Shown piece by piece: positions 53,781-61,346 of a DNA stretch of 64,000 nt. Positions within the stretch are counted from its first letter, which is position 1. Each line of letters begins with the position of its first letter. The translations under genes were made by a program, and so were the position numbers. This DNA comes from Oscillospiraceae bacterium (GTDB taxonomy: Bacteria > Bacillota > Clostridia > Oscillospirales > Oscillospiraceae): NCBI GenBank assembly GCA_902778275.1, contig CACYXE010000003.1, positions 62,001 through 126,000 of the forward strand, written 5' to 3'. Under the pieces are notes generated by a model. It was not told the origin of the DNA. It saw only the letters and a list, made by a program, of their open reading frames with translations, and searched no databases.

Positions 53781-54581
53781 TTACTTTGCGGTCAGCAGGA
53801 CCTCATCGCTTTCCAGTTGGACACCGGCCAGCTGGGCGAACTTGTCCACAAGCTGCTGCTTGGTCAGCTGCTTTTTTTCCTCGCCGCTGACGTCCAGGAT
53901 GATGCGGCCCTCGTTCATCATGATGAGCCGGTTGCCGTGCTGGATGGCGTCGGTCATGTTGTGGGTGATCATCAGGGCGGTCAGATTGTTCTCGTTGACG
54001 ATGCGGTCGGACAGCTCCAGCACCTTGGCGGCGGTGGCCGGGTCCAGGGCGGCGGTATGCTCGTCCAGCAGCAGGAGTTTGGGCTGCTTGAGGGCGGCCA
54101 TCAACAGGGTGACCGCCTGGCGCTGGCCGCCGGACAGCAGGCCCACCTTGGCCGTCAGCCGGTCCTCCAGGCCCAGGCCCAGGGTCTTGAGCAGCTCGTG
54201 GTAGTCCGCCCGCTCCAGCTTGGTGACGCCCCAGCGCAGCCCGCGCTTATCGCCCCGACGCTTGGCCAGAGCCAGGTTCTCCTCCAACTGCATGTTGGGC
54301 GCGGTGCCCATCATGGGATCCTGGAACACGCGGCCGATGAGACTGGCCCGCTTGTGCTCCGGCAGGGCGGTGATGTCCTGCCCGTCCAGGAGGATGCGCC
54401 CCTCATCCACAGGCCAGACGCCGGCGATGGCGTTGAGCATGGTGGACTTGCCGGCGCCGTTGCCGCCGATGACGGTGACAAAGTCGCCCGGGGCCAGATG
54501 CAGGGACAGATTGCTGAGAGCCTTCTTTTCGTTGATGGTTCCGGGGTTGAAGGTCTTGCTGATGTTTTGGATGTCCAGCAT
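53781..54581 (-). CDS. ABC transporter ATP-binding protein (TrpZ-like, aromatic amino acid type)
   Basis: A 266-residue ATPase. Walker A is GGNGAGKST near 37-45, signature LSGGQRQAV near 147-155, Walker B LLLLDEHTAALDP near 168, and switch His ITHNM near 201. It pairs with the BPD_transp_2 permease and the PF04392-type binding protein encoded upstream, the TrpXYZ arrangement. The ATG at 54581 has AGGGGG within the permease end; the coding sequences are separated by 5 bp. Expression is expected to depend on the leader-peptide attenuator ahead of the binding-protein gene. Confidence 0.92.
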   Translation of the reverse strand: MLDIQNISKTFNPGTINEKKALSNLSLHLAPGDFVTVIGGNGAGKSTMLNAIAGVWPVDEGRILLDGQDITALPEHKRASLIGRVFQDPMMGTAPNMQLEENLALAKRRGDKRGLRWGVTKLERADYHELLKTLGLGLEDRLTAKVGLLSGGQRQAVTLLMAALKQPKLLLLDEHTAALDPATAAKVLELSDRIVNENNLTALMITHNMTDAIQHGNRLIMMNEGRIILDVSGEEKKQLTKQQLVDKFAQLAGVQLESDEVLLTAK

Positions 54582-54586
54582 ATCGT

Positions 54587-55531
54587 TCAGCCCCCTTTCT
54601 TTTTCAGTCTGGCAAAGGAGCTCTTCTGCTGGCCGCGCAGATAGGGGACCGCCAGGAACAGCGCCACCACCACGGCGGTGAACAGCTTCAGATCGTTGGA
54701 GTTGAGCTTCAGCCACAGCACGATGACGATGACCAGGTAGTAGACGATGCCGCCGATGACGGTAAAGCTCAGTGTGCCGTAGAAGTTCAGCCGCTTGCCC
54801 AGGATGGCGCCGCCCAGCACCTCGCCGATGATGACGGCGGCAAGGCCTATGACGATGGCGCCGCGGCCCATGTTGATGTCCGCGAAGCCCTGGTACTGGC
54901 TGAGCAGGCCGCCGGACAGGGCCACGATGCCGTTGGACAGGGACAGGCCCAGCAGCTTCATGTTGTCGATGTTGATGCCCAGAGCCCGGCTCATGGCCGG
55001 GTTGTTGCCGGTGGCGCGCAGGGCGGAGCCCTGCTCCGTGCCGAAGTACCAGTACAATATACTGATAAGCACCAGGGCGAGGATGAGACCGGTCAGAATG
55101 GCGGAGGGGATATTGCGGGACGAGAGCAGCAGCCGATACTTGTCCACGCTGACCGCCTTGTTGGCCGCCATGCCCATGATGTGCAGATTGATCGAATACA
55201 GAGAAAACTGGGTCAGGATGCCCGCCAGGATGGCCGGGATGCCCAGCTTGGTGTGCAGCAGGCCGGTGACCAGGCCCGCCAGCAGTCCGGCGATCGCGGC
55301 CACGATCAGCGCCGCCCAGGCGGGCCAGCCCCCCAGGATCAGCATGACGGTCACGGCGCCGCCGGTAGTAAAGGAGCCATCCACTGTCAGATCGGCTACG
55401 TCCAGCAGCCGGAAGGTGATGTAGATGCCCAGGGCCATGATGCCCCAGATGATGCCCTGCGAAATGCCGCCGGGCATATTTTTAACCAGTTTGAGCAGGC
55501 TCAGAGAAGCAAAATATGCGGATATGCTCAC
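54587..55531 (-). CDS. ABC transporter permease (TrpY-like)
   Basis: A 314-residue permease of the branched-chain/BPD_transp_2 family with about nine membrane helices (starting GISQGIIWGIMALGIYITFR near 22-41). The conserved ADLTVDGSFTTGGAV near 46-60 and LRATGNNPAMSRALGINIDN near 171-190 are the family's cytoplasmic-loop text, including the EAA-like coupling region. The start is GTG 55531 behind GAGGTGTGATCT. A 12-bp stem-loop separates it from the binding-protein gene. Confidence 0.93.
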   Translation of the reverse strand: MSISAYFASLSLLKLVKNMPGGISQGIIWGIMALGIYITFRLLDVADLTVDGSFTTGGAVTVMLILGGWPAWAALIVAAIAGLLAGLVTGLLHTKLGIPAILAGILTQFSLYSINLHIMGMAANKAVSVDKYRLLLSSRNIPSAILTGLILALVLISILYWYFGTEQGSALRATGNNPAMSRALGINIDNMKLLGLSLSNGIVALSGGLLSQYQGFADINMGRGAIVIGLAAVIIGEVLGGAILGKRLNFYGTLSFTVIGGIVYYLVIVIVLWLKLNSNDLKLFTAVVVALFLAVPYLRGQQKSSFARLKKKGG

Positions 55532-55551
55532 AGATCACACCTCAGTCATGT

Positions 55552-55579
55552 ACCCCGGCGGGAGAGATCCCGCCGGGGT
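55552..55579 (-). promoter_or_regulatory. Intercistronic stem-loop between binding protein and permease genes
   Basis: ACCCCGGCGGGA-N4-TCCCGCCGGGGT, perfect 12 bp, no U tract. Such loops protect the upstream message from 3' exonucleases and lower downstream expression, fitting the excess of binding protein needed over permease. Confidence 0.65.
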
Positions 55580-55603
55580 GCGTAGTTTCAGAGCAGAGAG
55601 GGA

Positions 55604-56602
55604 TCAGCCCTCGATGGCCTCGTAAGTGTCGGGAACCTCGATACCAAGGGCCTCGCAGTTGACGGGATTGTATTTCTTGGCAAAGGGAGCGTACTGGATC
55701 TCCATGGAGGAGACGTCGGCGCCCTCGCTGAGGATCTGAGCGGCCATCTGGCCGGTCACGACGCCCAGGTCATAGTAAGAGATGGACAGGGTGGCCACGC
55801 CGCAGCCGGAGCACAGGCCTTCCTCACCGGCGACGATGGGGACCTGCTTGTTCAGGGCCACGTTGTTGATCAGCTCCGCGTTGGAGGCGGCGGTGTTGTC
55901 GGTGGGGATGTAGAGCACGTCGTTCTCGTCACAGGCGGTGTTGGTGACGGCGGCCACGTCGTTGGAGTCGGCGAAGGTGTAGTCGGTGACGGTGTAGCCC
56001 ATGCCCTCCAGGACGGGACGGATCTCGTCAGCCTGGAACAGGGAGTTGGGCTCGCCGGAGCAGTAGAGCAGGCCCACGTTCTTGGCATCGGGGAACAGCT
56101 CGTTGACGACGCCGGCCAGCTGATCGCCGGGCACGCCGTCGGAGGTGCCGGAAATGTTGATGCCGGTGGCGCCGGACCAGTCGTCAATGCCCAGAGCGGA
56201 GGCATAGTCGGTGACAGAGGTGCCCAGGATGGGGATGGAACCGGTGGCGGCCTGCGCGGCCAGCAGAGCCGGGGTGGCGTTGGCCATGATCAGATCCACC
56301 TCGTCGGAGACGAACTGGTTGCAGATGGTGGCGCAGGTGGCGGAGTCACCGGAGGCGTTCTGCTCGGTGAAGGTGACACTGTCGCCCAGTGCGTCGGTCA
56401 GAGCGTCCTTGAAGCCCTGGGTGGCGGCGTCCAGCGCGGGGTGCTGCACCAGCTGGCAAATGCCGACGGTGTAGCTGGCGCCCTCGGCGGCGGGCTCGGC
56501 AGCGGGCTCGGCGGCCGGGGCGGCCGGGGCGGCGGAGCTGCCGCAGGCAGCCAGCGCGAAGACCATGGTCAGTGCGCAGAGAATAGCGATGATCTTTTTC
56601 AT
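55604..56602 (-). CDS. ABC substrate-binding lipoprotein (TrpX-like, PF04392 type)
   Basis: A 332-residue lipoprotein: signal peptide with lipobox ALAAC (Cys near 20), a short Ala/Pro/Glu linker, then the two-lobed periplasmic-binding fold. The start of the fold, YTVGICQLVQHPALDAATQG near 44-63, is characteristic of the TrpX/ABC_sub_bind group. GVPGDQLAGVVNELFPDAKNVGLLY and a C-terminal VVTGQMAAQILSEGADVSSM also match. It should capture an aromatic amino acid outside the cell. The tyrosine-rich leader peptide upstream argues for tyrosine (or tyrosine and phenylalanine) as the ligand. ATG 56602 follows GGAGGAAAAACAAA. Confidence 0.9.
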   Translation of the reverse strand: MKKIIAILCALTMVFALAACGSSAAPAAPAAEPAAEPAAEGASYTVGICQLVQHPALDAATQGFKDALTDALGDSVTFTEQNASGDSATCATICNQFVSDEVDLIMANATPALLAAQAATGSIPILGTSVTDYASALGIDDWSGATGINISGTSDGVPGDQLAGVVNELFPDAKNVGLLYCSGEPNSLFQADEIRPVLEGMGYTVTDYTFADSNDVAAVTNTACDENDVLYIPTDNTAASNAELINNVALNKQVPIVAGEEGLCSGCGVATLSISYYDLGVVTGQMAAQILSEGADVSSMEIQYAPFAKKYNPVNCEALGIEVPDTYEAIEG

Positions 56603-56648
56603 TTTGTTTTTCCTCCAATTGTTGCGGCGGTTCTCGCGCCGAACGAAT

Positions 56649-56729
56649 AAAAAAACTGCCCGGTCCGTGAAGTCCGTGCAGCGTTCAGATCGTCCGGATG
56701 GGGCCTGTTTCAATTGCAGCACAAACTTC
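56649..56729 (-). promoter_or_regulatory. Transcription attenuator: 11-bp antiterminator versus intrinsic terminator
   Basis: Minus strand. Terminator: CTGCaCGG (56681-56674)...CCGgGCAG (56663-56656), then seven U (56655-56649). Antiterminator: GAAGTTTGTGC (56729-56719), in codons 21-24 of the leader peptide, pairs over 11 positions (two G-U) with GCACGGACTTC (56679-56669), which includes most of the terminator's left arm and its loop. The two folds are mutually exclusive. A further hairpin CTATTAC...GTAATAG lies in the leader coding region. Confidence 0.8.
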
Positions 56730-56790
56730 TATTACCCACTTTAAAGTAGTAATAGGAGTAGTATGCAAAAACAAACAGGAACAGGGCCAT
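56710..56790 (-). CDS. Tyrosine-rich leader peptide of the ABC importer operon
   Basis: A 26-residue peptide, MALFLFVF at the start then AYYSYYYF at 9-16, with five Tyr and four Phe in total. It has an ideal ribosome site (GGAGG at 56801-56797, 6 nt before ATG 56790) and is preceded by its own promoter. Its stop (TGA at 56712-56710) lies just after the antiterminator 5' strand. A ribosome held at Tyr codons 10-15 leaves codons 21-24 free to form the antiterminator; a ribosome reaching the stop covers them, and the terminator forms. It was found by reading the leader, being too short for ordinary gene calls. Function is inferred from the geometry. Confidence 0.8.
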   Translation of the reverse strand: MALFLFVFAYYSYYYFKVGNRSLCCN

Positions 56791-56817
56791 GATGCGCCTC
56801 CGCCGATTGATGCTTGT

Positions 56818-56846
56818 ACTTTAGCACTTTTTGGTGTTGAAGTCAA
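56818..56846 (-). promoter_or_regulatory. Promoter of the leader peptide and ABC importer operon
   Basis: Minus strand TTGACT (56846-56841), 17 bp, TAAAGT (56823-56818). Transcription should start near 56811, 6-10 nt before the leader ribosome site, giving an untranslated leader of about 210 nt to the binding-protein gene. Confidence 0.7.
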
Positions 56847-56990
56847 GCCGCATCTGCGCCCTTTTTGAAACTTTGACCGATTTCACGAAACACTGTGGCT
56901 GACGGCGGCGGAAAGATGCAAATTGCATAAAATTATGGGCTTTTTTCCCGCGGGTCCGGTTGGAAAGCGGGAGGTCGGGGCATACTTCTA

Positions 56991-57019
56991 TTGATTATTC
57001 CTGAGAAAATAGGTATACT
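56991..57019 (+). promoter_or_regulatory. Promoter of the LCP gene
   Basis: TTGATT (56991-56996), 17 bp, TATACT (57014-57019). It excludes the ATG at 57020 as start and supports ATG 57044. Confidence 0.65.
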
Positions 57020-57043
57020 ATGGACGCTTGGAAAGGGAACGAT

Positions 57044-58396
57044 ATGCAGGACGAGAAGAAACCGAAGAAAATACGCATTCTGGCGGCAGTACTGGGCGGC
57101 CTGGCCGCGGTGCTGCTGGTGCTTTACTGCGCCTACCGGGTCTGGGAGCGGCCGCCGGAGATCGAAGCGACGCCGGAACCCACCGCCGCGCCTACTGCCG
57201 CCGCGCCGTCGCCCACGCCTACCATGGAGCCCATGCCGGAGGGCTTGGCCTTTGACACCAGCCGGCAGGACGGCGTGTATACGGTGCTGCTGGTGGGCGG
57301 CGATCGGGTCAGCGGCAACACCGACACCATGCTGGTGGCCAGGTTCGATACCCGCAAGCATGAAATCAACGTGGTCAGCGTCCCGCGGGACACCATCATC
57401 AACGTGGACTGGGATATCCGCAAGCTCAATTCCGTGTACGCCGGATCCCTGAACAACGGCGGCACTGGCATCGACTCGCTGACCATGCACTTCAGGCGCC
57501 TGCTTGGCTTCGACGTGGACTGCTACGCGGTGATCAATCTGGACTATTTCGTGTATCTGATCGACGCGCTGGGCGGCGTGGATTTCTACGTGCCCTTTGA
57601 TATGGACTATGAGGACGACAGCCAGGGCTTGTACATCCATCTGAAAGAGGGGCAGCAGCATCTCAACGGCTACGAGGCCATGGGGCTGTGCCGGTTCCGG
57701 GCCGCCTATGTGACCGGGGATCTTGGCCGCATCGAGATGCAGCAGGCCTTCATGAAGGCCTGCGCCGAGCAGTTCATCACCCTGGGGAACGTCCCCAACG
57801 CTCCCATCGTGCTGGAGCTGATGACCGACGGCCTGACCACGAATCTGTCCAGGGCCAACATCGCGTGGTTCATCCGCCAGGGGCTGCAGTGCAAAAGCGA
57901 GGACGTGCATTTTTACACCATGCCCTGCGACCAGGCCATGCTCCAGGGCTACAGCTACGCCGTGCCCCGGCTGGGGGCCTGGCTGGAGATGATCAATCGG
58001 GAGCTGAACCCCTATGATACCCAGGTGACCAGCGCCAACGTGGACATCGTCTACCGCAGCGGCGCCAATTACGCCGCCACCACCGGGCTGCAGGGCGCCT
58101 GGTACTATGAAGATCCCGGGCCGGCGCCCATTGTGACGCCCACGCCCACTCAGGAGCCGGGCGGCCCCACCATCATCGAGGTGACACCGAAGCCGCCGGA
58201 GACCTTCCCGCCGGAGTGGATGTTCCTGCCATCTCCCACACCGTCCGCTGAGACGCAGGAGCAAGCCGAGCCGGACAGCGCCGCCGCGCCGGCGCCCGCG
58301 GCGGAGGAGACGCCCGGGCCTGCGGACACATCCCCGCCCGCGGCGGAGGGCGAAACGGATGAGACGCCCGACTTCGCCATACGGCTGGGCGGGTGA
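57044..58396 (+). CDS. LytR-CpsA-Psr (LCP) family cell-wall glycopolymer transferase
   Basis: A 450-residue type II membrane protein. One N-terminal helix (about 11-32), a Pro/Thr/Ala spacer, and the LCP catalytic domain follow. The domain starts VYTVLLVGGDRVSGNTDTM near 82-100; SVPRDTIINV near 116 carries the conserved Arg-Asp, and the C-terminal Arg of GLCRFRAAYVTGDLGRI near 219 is part of the pyrophosphate site. LCP enzymes attach teichoic acid-like or capsular polymers to peptidoglycan outside the membrane. A long Pro/Glu/Ala tail (about 365-440) is unusual. ATG 57044 follows GGAAAGGGAACG. A heptamer array and a terminator follow the stop. Confidence 0.92.
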   Translation: MQDEKKPKKIRILAAVLGGLAAVLLVLYCAYRVWERPPEIEATPEPTAAPTAAAPSPTPTMEPMPEGLAFDTSRQDGVYTVLLVGGDRVSGNTDTMLVARFDTRKHEINVVSVPRDTIINVDWDIRKLNSVYAGSLNNGGTGIDSLTMHFRRLLGFDVDCYAVINLDYFVYLIDALGGVDFYVPFDMDYEDDSQGLYIHLKEGQQHLNGYEAMGLCRFRAAYVTGDLGRIEMQQAFMKACAEQFITLGNVPNAPIVLELMTDGLTTNLSRANIAWFIRQGLQCKSEDVHFYTMPCDQAMLQGYSYAVPRLGAWLEMINRELNPYDTQVTSANVDIVYRSGANYAATTGLQGAWYYEDPGPAPIVTPTPTQEPGGPTIIEVTPKPPETFPPEWMFLPSPTPSAETQEQAEPDSAAAPAPAAEETPGPADTSPPAAEGETDETPDFAIRLGG

Positions 58397-58398
58397 AA

Positions 58399-58433
58399 CG
58401 AGTTTTGCGTTTTGAGAATCAAGATTCGAGAAA
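58399..58433 (+). repeat. Five tandem heptamers after the LCP gene
   Basis: CGAGTTT, TGCGTTT, TGAGAAT, CAAGATT, CGAGAAA, between the stop (two bases) and the terminator stem, which they overlap by three bases. Confidence 0.8.
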
Positions 58434-58461
58434 GCGCCGGGCATACCGCCCGGCGCTTTTC
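58431..58461. terminator. Bidirectional terminator between the LCP and coat genes
   Basis: AAAGCGCCGGGC-ATACC-GCCCGGCGCTTT with T-rich flanks. On the minus side, TAAGTTTTCGTTTTTAG-type text separates it from the coat gene stop. Confidence 0.88.
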
Positions 58462-58480
58462 TAAAACTAAAAACGAAAAC

Positions 58481-58723
58481 TTACCCCACAAACTTCTGCT
58501 TCACCTGCTGGATGCGCTGGGGCTGCTCGGGCTGGGCGGTATACCAGCCGTGGCCGGACATCTGCTGATAGATGTCGCTCTGCATGCACAATGCGTCGTT
58601 CAGGGCGCTTTGGAAGGCCTGGTGCACGTTGGGGGTGCTGGATTCGATGGAGCCGTGCATCAGCAGATCGCACATGCCCTTGGCGGAGGTCAGCAGACCC
58701 TCCATGATCTCTTTGTCATTCAT
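58481..58723 (-). CDS. Spore coat protein, CotF-like (first of a pair)
   Basis: An 80-residue helical protein of the CotF/ferritin-like coat family: a leading helix MNDKEIMEGLLTSAKGMCDL, then VHQAFQSALNDALCMQSDIY near 33-52, and MSGHGWY near 55-61, the short conserved end of CotF-type proteins. These proteins coat the endospore and imply that the organism sporulates. The gene overlaps no other; it follows its sister gene by 13 bp and has its own ribosome site GAGGAGGGC. Confidence 0.8.
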   Translation of the reverse strand: MNDKEIMEGLLTSAKGMCDLLMHGSIESSTPNVHQAFQSALNDALCMQSDIYQQMSGHGWYTAQPEQPQRIQQVKQKFVG

Positions 58724-58736
58724 AGCAGCGCCCTCC

Positions 58737-58910
58737 TCACATCAGATTGAGAAACTGGTTGAACAGCTTCTGGTTGGTATTGGCCAACTGCTGGGCCTGG
58801 CTGCGCAGGGCCGGATCGCTGAGCTGATCGGCTGCCGTGCGGCACTGGGTCATAAGAAACTGGCTGTGGCCCAGCGCGTCTTCGATATAGAGCAATTCTT
58901 TGGGACTCAT
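58737..58910 (-). CDS. Small CotF-like coat-associated protein (second of a pair)
   Basis: A 57-residue, all-helical protein (MSPKELLYIEDALGHSQFLM, then LRSQAQQLANTNQKLFNQFL). It resembles the N-terminal half of CotF-type coat proteins and is encoded directly ahead of the other half-like protein. The two together look like a split CotF. The ATG at 58910 follows GAGGTGAAGTCC. Expression late in sporulation is expected, but no clear sporulation-sigma promoter could be read. An 18-bp palindrome lies 23 bp upstream. Confidence 0.72.
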   Translation of the reverse strand: MSPKELLYIEDALGHSQFLMTQCRTAADQLSDPALRSQAQQLANTNQKLFNQFLNLM

Positions 58911-58933
58911 GGACTTCACCTCGTTCAAGATTC

Positions 58934-58951
58934 AACACAGCGCGCTGTGTT
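58934..58951. promoter_or_regulatory. 18-bp perfect palindrome upstream of the coat genes
   Basis: AACACAGCGCGCTGTGTT lies in the leader of the coat gene pair. It could be an operator or an RNA hairpin. Confidence 0.5.
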
Positions 58952-59000
58952 CGCTTTTAGTATCTGCGCGCATGCGGCGCTTAGACCCGGCAAAAAGCGG

Positions 59001-59029
59001 TTGGCAAAAGTTGACGCGTGTGGTAAAAT
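59001..59029 (+). promoter_or_regulatory. Promoter of the AtpI-like/nucleotidyltransferase pair
   Basis: TTGGCA (59001-59006), 17 bp, TAAAAT (59024-59029). Confidence 0.6.
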
Positions 59030-59064
59030 TTTAAAAAATCCGTCGTGGAAACGGAGGACTTGTC

Positions 59065-59385
59065 ATGGGCTATGTACTCGGCGCGATCTGCGGCCTGATC
59101 TGGGGCGCCGCGGCGGCGCTTTTGAATCATCAGATCAGCAAACGCAGCATTCTGAAAAACAACACCGCCTCCCTGCTGGGGGCCAATGTGCTGCGCATCC
59201 TGGTGGACCTGGCGGCCCTGGCCGCCGTGTTCTTCCTGCGGAAGGTGCTGCCCTTCCGCTATGAGGCGGCCTTGATCGCCACGGCCGTGGCCATGAGCAT
59301 GGTGACCATCTTCTGCGCCTTCCGCATGAGCGCGGACCTGGCCAAGCAGAAGAAGGACGGCGAGAGCGGGGACGGGACGCCATGA
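59065..59385 (+). CDS. Small membrane protein, ATP synthase subunit I-like
   Basis: A 106-residue protein with three predicted membrane helices (about 3-20, 44-62, 68-90) and a charged C-terminal tail. The layout recalls AtpI/UncI-like proteins that assist ATP synthase ring assembly, but no atp genes are near. The similarity rests on topology, so the call is tentative. Ribosome site GGAGG before the ATG. The stop overlaps the start of the nucleotidyltransferase gene by 4 bp (ATGA), so they are translated together. Confidence 0.5.
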   Translation: MGYVLGAICGLIWGAAAALLNHQISKRSILKNNTASLLGANVLRILVDLAALAAVFFLRKVLPFRYEAALIATAVAMSMVTIFCAFRMSADLAKQKKDGESGDGTP

Positions 59386-60545
59386 CCCGGGAGCAGAGTG
59401 CTCTGATCGGACTGCTGGGCTGCGCCCTGCGGGGCGAGCGGCCGGAGGCCGGGCTCCTGGCGGGCGTGGACCAGGAGCTGCTGTATGCGGAGGCCGGGCG
59501 GCACATGGTGGCCGCCATGACGGGCATGGCGCTGGAGGACGCGGCCCTGCCGGACATGGACGCACAGGCCATGGAGCGCTGGAAGCAGGCGGCCGGGATG
59601 GGCCGCTACCGGCGGATCCTGATGGACCGGGAGCGGGAGGCGCTGCTGGGCTTTCTGGAGGAGCAGGGGATCTGGTACCTGCCGCTGAAGGGCATCCTGC
59701 TGCAGGAGCTGTACCCCCGCTTCGGCATGCGGGAGATGGCGGACAACGACATCCTCTACGATGTACACGGCCGGGAAGCGCTGCGGCGGTTCATGATCGA
59801 GCGGGGCTATGAGGCCTCGTCCGTCCGCATGGAGGTGCACGACGACTTCCGCAAGCCGCCGCTGTACCATTTCGAGATGCACACGCGCCTGTTTGAGGAG
59901 AGCTTCGACGACGCGATCTTCGCCTACTATGAGGACACGGCGCGGCTGCTGCGTCCGGACGGGGACAGGCGCTTCGGCCGTCATATGAGCGAGGAGGATT
60001 TCTTCCTCTACTTTCTGGCCCATGCCTACCGTCACTTCGCCCGGGAGGGCACCGGCCTGCGCACTCTGACGGACTGCTCCCTGTTCCTGCGGGCCAGGGA
60101 GGAGCTGCTGGACCGGGACTATCTGGATCGGGAACTGCAGACCCTGGGGCTGACGGACTTTGCCCATACCCTGTGCGGCCTGAGCCGGAAGCTGTTTGAG
60201 CGCCCGGCGGCGGGGGACGGCCCTACTCTGACAGCGGAGGAGCAGGCCATGCTGGACGAGGTGCTGTCCTCCGGCGTGTACGGCACCTGGGAGCAGAAGG
60301 TGGACAAGGCCCTGCGCCGCCTGCAGCCGGAGGGCGGGGAGATCTGTCCCGGCACCCGACTCCGCTACGTGCTGCGCCGCCTGTTCCCGGAGGCACGGCG
60401 GATGCGCAATTACAACGCCTTCGTGCAGAAGCACCCCTGGGCGCTGCCTGCCGCCTATGTGGAGCGGATCGTCAAATGCGCGCCGCCCCTTTGGAAGCAG
60501 ACGCTGAACGAGCTGCGCCTGCTGCGCAAGGCGGGGAAGGAATAA
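59382..60545 (+). CDS. Nucleotidyltransferase-family protein (NTP_transf_5 type)
   Basis: A 387-residue cytoplasmic protein of the uncharacterised nucleotidyltransferase family often found in peptide-modification and lasso-peptide clusters. The active region is YLPLKGILLQELYPRFGMRE near 104-123, followed by MADNDILYD near 124-132, where the acidic pair would hold the metal. HFEMHTRLFEE near 167 and FFLYFLAHAYRHFAREGTG near 207 are further conserved parts. It is encoded convergently with the S26/PqqD/HPr-kinase-like operon, and the two meet at a 20-bp terminator. The substrate (peptide or nucleotide) is unknown. Its stop codon opens a heptamer array. Confidence 0.78.
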   Translation: MTREQSALIGLLGCALRGERPEAGLLAGVDQELLYAEAGRHMVAAMTGMALEDAALPDMDAQAMERWKQAAGMGRYRRILMDREREALLGFLEEQGIWYLPLKGILLQELYPRFGMREMADNDILYDVHGREALRRFMIERGYEASSVRMEVHDDFRKPPLYHFEMHTRLFEESFDDAIFAYYEDTARLLRPDGDRRFGRHMSEEDFFLYFLAHAYRHFAREGTGLRTLTDCSLFLRAREELLDRDYLDRELQTLGLTDFAHTLCGLSRKLFERPAAGDGPTLTAEEQAMLDEVLSSGVYGTWEQKVDKALRRLQPEGGEICPGTRLRYVLRRLFPEARRMRNYNAFVQKHPWALPAAYVERIVKCAPPLWKQTLNELRLLRKAGKE

Positions 60546-60577
60546 GTTTTTAGATTATAGTTTTTAGTTTTCAGAAG
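60543..60577 (+). repeat. Five tandem heptamers beginning with the stop codon
   Basis: TAAGTTT, TTAGATT, ATAGTTT, TTAGTTT, TCAGAAG. The TAA stop is the first three bases of the array, which ends 5 bp before the terminator. Confidence 0.85.
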
Positions 60578-60582
60578 TATAA

Positions 60583-60626
60583 CGGCAAAAGGCTCCGGCG
60601 CGAAACCGCGCCGGAGCCTTTTGCCG
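60583..60626. terminator. 20-bp bidirectional terminator
   Basis: CGGCAAAAGGCTCCGGCGCG, loop AAAC, and the exact complement, between convergent genes. T-rich text follows on both sides. Confidence 0.88.
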
Positions 60627-60664
60627 GTTATGCTTATAAAAACGAAAATCTGAAAACGCACCGC

Positions 60665-61096
60665 TCACTTTTCCAGCAGCTTTTTCAGACGCAGCAGCGC
60701 CCGCTTGGTCAGCACGCGGGGGCCCTGGATGGTCAGGACCAGGGCAGTATAGGCCCGGTAGGCCGGGTCGTTGACAGTGCCGGGTCTCCCGTCCCGGACA
60801 AAGGAGCTCATAACGCCGAGAATATCTTCCTCGGCCACGGCCTCGGTCCCGATGGCGTTGTCGCCCCGGCAGACATAGTCCGCCGCCCGGACTTTGATCA
60901 CCCGGTGGAGCACATAGTTCCCCCGATGGCGAAACAGCACCACGTCCCCGACCCGGCAGCGGTCGGGGCCCTTTTTGGTCACGGTGAACAGATCCCGCCC
61001 CTGGCGCAGCAGGGGCTCCATGCTGGTCCCCTTGTTGGTATAGGTCAGCATGCCGTGCCGCTCCAGCTGCTGCTCAAAGGAAAGGGACTCATTCAT
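60665..61096 (-). CDS. S24/S26-family (SipW/ER-type) signal-peptidase-like protein
   Basis: A 143-residue protein. The catalytic Ser lies in KGTSMEPLL near 25-33, and the general-base position of signal peptidases is His rather than Lys in YVLHRVIKV near 63-71, the SipW/ER-type Ser-His form. The third box GDNAIGTEAV is near 84. The usual N-terminal membrane anchor is absent and the C-terminus is only mildly hydrophobic (ALVLTIQGP), so it may act on a cytoplasmic or modified peptide. The ATG at 61096 overlaps the PqqD-like gene by 8 bp. It is the last gene of the HPr-kinase-like/PqqD/peptidase operon. Confidence 0.8.
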   Translation of the reverse strand: MNESLSFEQQLERHGMLTYTNKGTSMEPLLRQGRDLFTVTKKGPDRCRVGDVVLFRHRGNYVLHRVIKVRAADYVCRGDNAIGTEAVAEEDILGVMSSFVRDGRPGTVNDPAYRAYTALVLTIQGPRVLTKRALLRLKKLLEK

Positions 61097-61346
61097 CCAG
61101 CGCACCCACGGCCCGCAGGGTCTCCAGCGCCTTCTTCACGTCCCGGGCCAGGGGCTTTTCCGGGGTCTCATAGCGCGCCTGCAGGGCGGCGATCAGCTCC
61201 GCCTCGCTCCGGTCCTGTGTCAGCAGGGAGAGGATCTCCCCAAAGATGGCGTTGCCCCGGACCAGGCCGGCAAAGCCGCCGCCCGCGGGCACCAGGTAAG
61301 TCTCGTCTCCGTTCCGGTGGACGAGGAATTCCTCTTTCAGCTTCAT
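61089..61346 (-). CDS. PqqD-like peptide-binding protein (RiPP recognition element)
   Basis: An 85-residue protein with the PqqD fold: FLVHRNGDETYLVPAGGGFA (beta strands, about 7-26), LVRGNAIFGEILSLLTQDRS (helix), then a winged-helix-like end. PqqD and related recognition elements bind the leader part of a precursor peptide and present it to modifying enzymes. It is coupled to the HPr-kinase-like gene (4-bp ATGA overlap) and to the peptidase gene (8-bp overlap). Ribosome site AAGGAGGAAACGCC. Confidence 0.85.
   Translation of the reverse strand: MKLKEEFLVHRNGDETYLVPAGGGFAGLVRGNAIFGEILSLLTQDRSEAELIAALQARYETPEKPLARDVKKALETLRAVGALDE

Noticed and set aside
53636-53890. Possible end of an integrase gene at the right flank of the RM island
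   Set aside because: The 84-codon frame has no recombinase motifs and runs into the ABC gene on the other strand.
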